Assembly: GCF_040026395.1 (NCBI RefSeq)
Contig: NZ_CP157278.1
Coordinates: forward strand, 4,402,001 to 4,466,000
Reading direction: 5' to 3'
DNA: 64,000 nucleotides
From: Pedobacter lusitanus
GTDB lineage: Bacteria > Bacteroidota > Bacteroidia > Sphingobacteriales > Sphingobacteriaceae
Position 1 is the stretch's first letter; the number at the start of each line of letters is the position of its first letter. A program made the position numbers and the translations under genes. The notes below the pieces were generated by a model that was not told where the DNA came from, made no database searches, and saw only the letters and a list, made by a program, of their open reading frames with translations. This document shows, in pieces, positions 62,146 through 64,000 of the stretch.

Positions 62146-64000
62146 TTATTTTTTGAAAGCCCGGATCAAGGTGATATATCCTTTAAAGACCTGCCATTCC
62201 GCATTTGCTCCTTTAGGTTTGACACGCAGCAGGTAGTAATAAGTACCTTCATTTAATCCTTCCCCAGTCCAGGTGTTCTGGTAGTTTTTCTGTCTGTATA
62301 CTTCATTACCCCATCTGTTGACAATGCTTAGTTCATTATCTCCATACTGGTTGAGTCCTCTGATTTCAAAGACATCATTTGTACCATCTCCGTTTGGCGT
62401 GAACAGGTTAGGGATCTTGACTTCAAAGAAGTTCATGGTGATGGCTACCGAAGCAACATTGGTCAGATAGCCGTAGCTATCTTTCACCTGGTAGGTAAAA
62501 TTATCATTTCCAGTATACCCGGGATCTGGTGTATAAGACACAGTACCATCACTGTTCACGGTGACTTTACCATGTAAAGGAGGCGTGATAATCACTACAC
62601 TTCCTTTGTCAAAGCTTGAATTACCTGGATTATCATTGGCCAGGATGTCAATGACAATGGTGGTGTTGGCTTTGGCTTCTGCTTTGTCATCTACTGCCAC
62701 CGGTGATTTAGGCACTACGATAACCGTAGGGTTATTGTTGGATTCATCAGTACCGGATGTTGCGGTGACCTCATTTCCAGCCGGTGCTTTTGCTTTGGCA
62801 ATTGCTGTATTGGTTACCTGACCAGCATCTTTATCTGCCTGGGTTAAGGTATATACTTCAGTCGCTGTAGCTGTAGCTCCCGGAGCAAGTCCGAAAGTAC
62901 CGACATTAATTGTTCTGTTACTGATACCGAGTTTCGCATCACTGAAAGTAACATTGTTAAGTGTTACTGTACCTGTGTTCTTCACGGTAAAGGTGTAGGT
63001 GATTTTGTTATCCTTGAATACAGCGGTTTTAACCAGAGACATTGAGCCTGCAGGGTTTCCTGAAGGATCCACCTCGGTTGTAGTCGGTGTATCGTTGTTG
63101 GCAGCAGTACCGGAAATATCAGTAGCTTTTGCTCCTCCGGTTGCTGTTGCATTCACCACTGCAGAGTTGATGACTTTTCCAGCATCTTTATCTGCCTGTG
63201 TTAAGGTGTAAACCTGGGTCGTGGTAATTGTAGCACCTGGCAACAAACCTGCTCCCACAGGAACAGCCAGATTGGTGATACCCAGCTTGGCATCATTTAA
63301 CAGGACTGTAGTAAATGTCACATTACCTGTATTCTGAATGGTAAAGGTATAGCTGATTTGAGTACCACTAGCAATGCTTACTCCAGTTTTAACTAAAGTA
63401 ACTGCAGGTTTTGCACCAATAATCACTACCGTAGGATCGTCTGTGGCCGGAGTATTCGGGTCATCAGATTTCGGTTTGGTAACCGGGTTGCCTGTTGGAT
63501 CTGTACCTTTGACACCTGCCTGATTGCTGAAGGTACCTGCATCCACATCTGTTTGTGTTAACGTATGTTTAGCCGTTACAGTTACATTAGCACCAGGAGC
63601 AATAGTTGGAATAGTTGCCGGAGTGATACTTCCTGCATCAGCTCCCGGATCACTTACAACCACGTTGCTTAAGGTTACATTACCTGTGTTGGTTACCACC
63701 AGAGTATAGTTGATCACATCACCAGTTTTAGCGCCAGTATTGTTGGCTACTTTAGTCAGGGTCATTGATGGAGCCGGAGTAATTTGAATTACCGTAGGAT
63801 CATCTGTGGCCGGAGTATTCGGATCATCAGATTTCGGTTTATCCACCGGATTACCTGAAGGATCCGCACCTTTGGCACCTGCCTGATTGCTGAAGGTACC
63901 TGCATCTACATTTGCCTGAGTTAGCGTATGTTTAGCGGTTACTGTAGCACTTGCACCAGGGAGTAAAGTGGTAATGTTAGCCGGGGTGATACTTCCAGGA
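62146..64000 (-). CDS. Second T9SS adhesin, C-terminal part (cut by the window end)
   Basis: The frame is open to the window edge, so only ~617 C-terminal residues are seen; a GTG at 63846 is not a real start, since the frame continues upstream with typical repeat sequence ([15 protein letters not shown]). Visible are four DUF7507-like repeats, the Ig-like domain starting [12 protein letters not shown] and the gliding-motility C-terminal domain. The last ~245 residues match the giant adhesin exactly; the next repeat and a half differ (e.g. [14 protein letters not shown] versus ISTNGNSITYTFVI); further in, the match becomes close again. This is a mosaic paralogue. Confidence 0.93.
   Translation of the reverse strand, partial: PGSITPANITTLLPGASATVTAKHTLTQANVDAGTFSNQAGAKGADPSGNPVDKPKSDDPNTPATDDPTVIQITPAPSMTLTKVANNTGAKTGDVINYTLVVTNTGNVTLSNVVVSDPGADAGSITPATIPTIAPGANVTVTAKHTLTQTDVDAGTFSNQAGVKGTDPTGNPVTKPKSDDPNTPATDDPTVVIIGAKPAVTLVKTGVSIASGTQISYTFTIQNTGNVTFTTVLLNDAKLGITNLAVPVGAGLLPGATITTTQVYTLTQADKDAGKVINSAVVNATATGGAKATDISGTAANNDTPTTTEVDPSGNPAGSMSLVKTAVFKDNKITYTFTVKNTGTVTLNNVTFSDAKLGISNRTINVGTFGLAPGATATATEVYTLTQADKDAGQVTNTAIAKAKAPAGNEVTATSGTDESNNNPTVIVVPKSPVAVDDKAEAKANTTIVIDILANDNPGNSSFDKGSVVIITPPLHGKVTVNSDGTVSYTPDPGYTGNDNFTYQVKDSYGYLTNVASVAITMNFFEVKIPNLFTPNGDGTNDVFEIRGLNQYGDNELSIVNRWGNEVYRQKNYQNTWTGEGLNEGTYYYLLRVKPKGANAEWQVFKGYITLIRAFKK

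Noticed and set aside
63844..63846. Start of the second adhesin at a GTG
   Set aside because: The frame continues upstream to the window end with repeat sequence matching the first adhesin, so the gene is simply cut by the window.

Overview
The window comes from a Bacteroidota chromosome, most likely Sphingobacteriaceae (Pedobacter or a close relative). Pointers are the low-GC, SD-poor genes, type IX secretion (T9SS) signatures (PorP/SprF proteins and gliding-motility C-terminal domains), Bacteroidota-specific small proteins (DUF4295, DUF3098, DUF5683), bacillithiol synthesis (BshC) and SusC-like outer-membrane receptor architecture. The genus is inference. I saw no rRNA, tRNA or CRISPR array.

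Layout. 0-5.1 kb is a minus-strand housekeeping run (ribF, a YitT-like protein, truB, uppP, a DUF3098 protein, ftsX). 5.3-18.2 kb carries leuS, a TonB-type outer-membrane receptor, a peptide-binding lipoprotein, an FMN reductase, and the plus-strand block parA-parB-DUF5683-dapB-lepB. 18.2-21.3 kb is an accessory pocket: a very long terminator, an (TTAG)18 microsatellite, a decayed IS3-type transposase, a PAP2 phosphatase, a ten-copy ~104-bp tandem repeat and a 100-bp inverted-repeat element. 21.3-27.1 kb is again housekeeping on the minus strand (Ldh-type dehydrogenase, bshC, rimO, ftsY, then DUF4295/rpmG/rpmB). 27.4-35.3 kb holds acs, a small cysteine-rich protein, a CsbD protein, an M16 peptidase and surE-(membrane protein)-lpxB. 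35.3-40.8 kb has two orphan receiver-only response regulators flanking a hxlA-hxlB formaldehyde-fixation pair, an AraC regulator facing hxlB across a perfect 63-bp palindrome, and a DUF885 peptidase-like lipoprotein.

The most striking region is 40.99-64.0 kb. Read on the minus strand it contains two tandem copies of a three-gene module: a huge T9SS adhesin, a PorP/SprF outer-membrane partner, and an OmpA/PD40 peptidoglycan-anchoring protein. The complete adhesin is 4,678 residues: a lectin-like head, about 27 DUF11 repeats in two subfamilies, a cadherin-like block, four further repeats and a gliding-motility C-terminal domain. The second adhesin runs off the window. The PorP copies are identical in sequence and the OmpA copies differ at two residues. 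The adhesin C-termini alternate between identical and diverged stretches, which points to recent duplication with gene conversion. The likely model is that each SprF-like protein helps its adhesin through the T9SS and the OmpA-type protein ties the surface complex to the wall.
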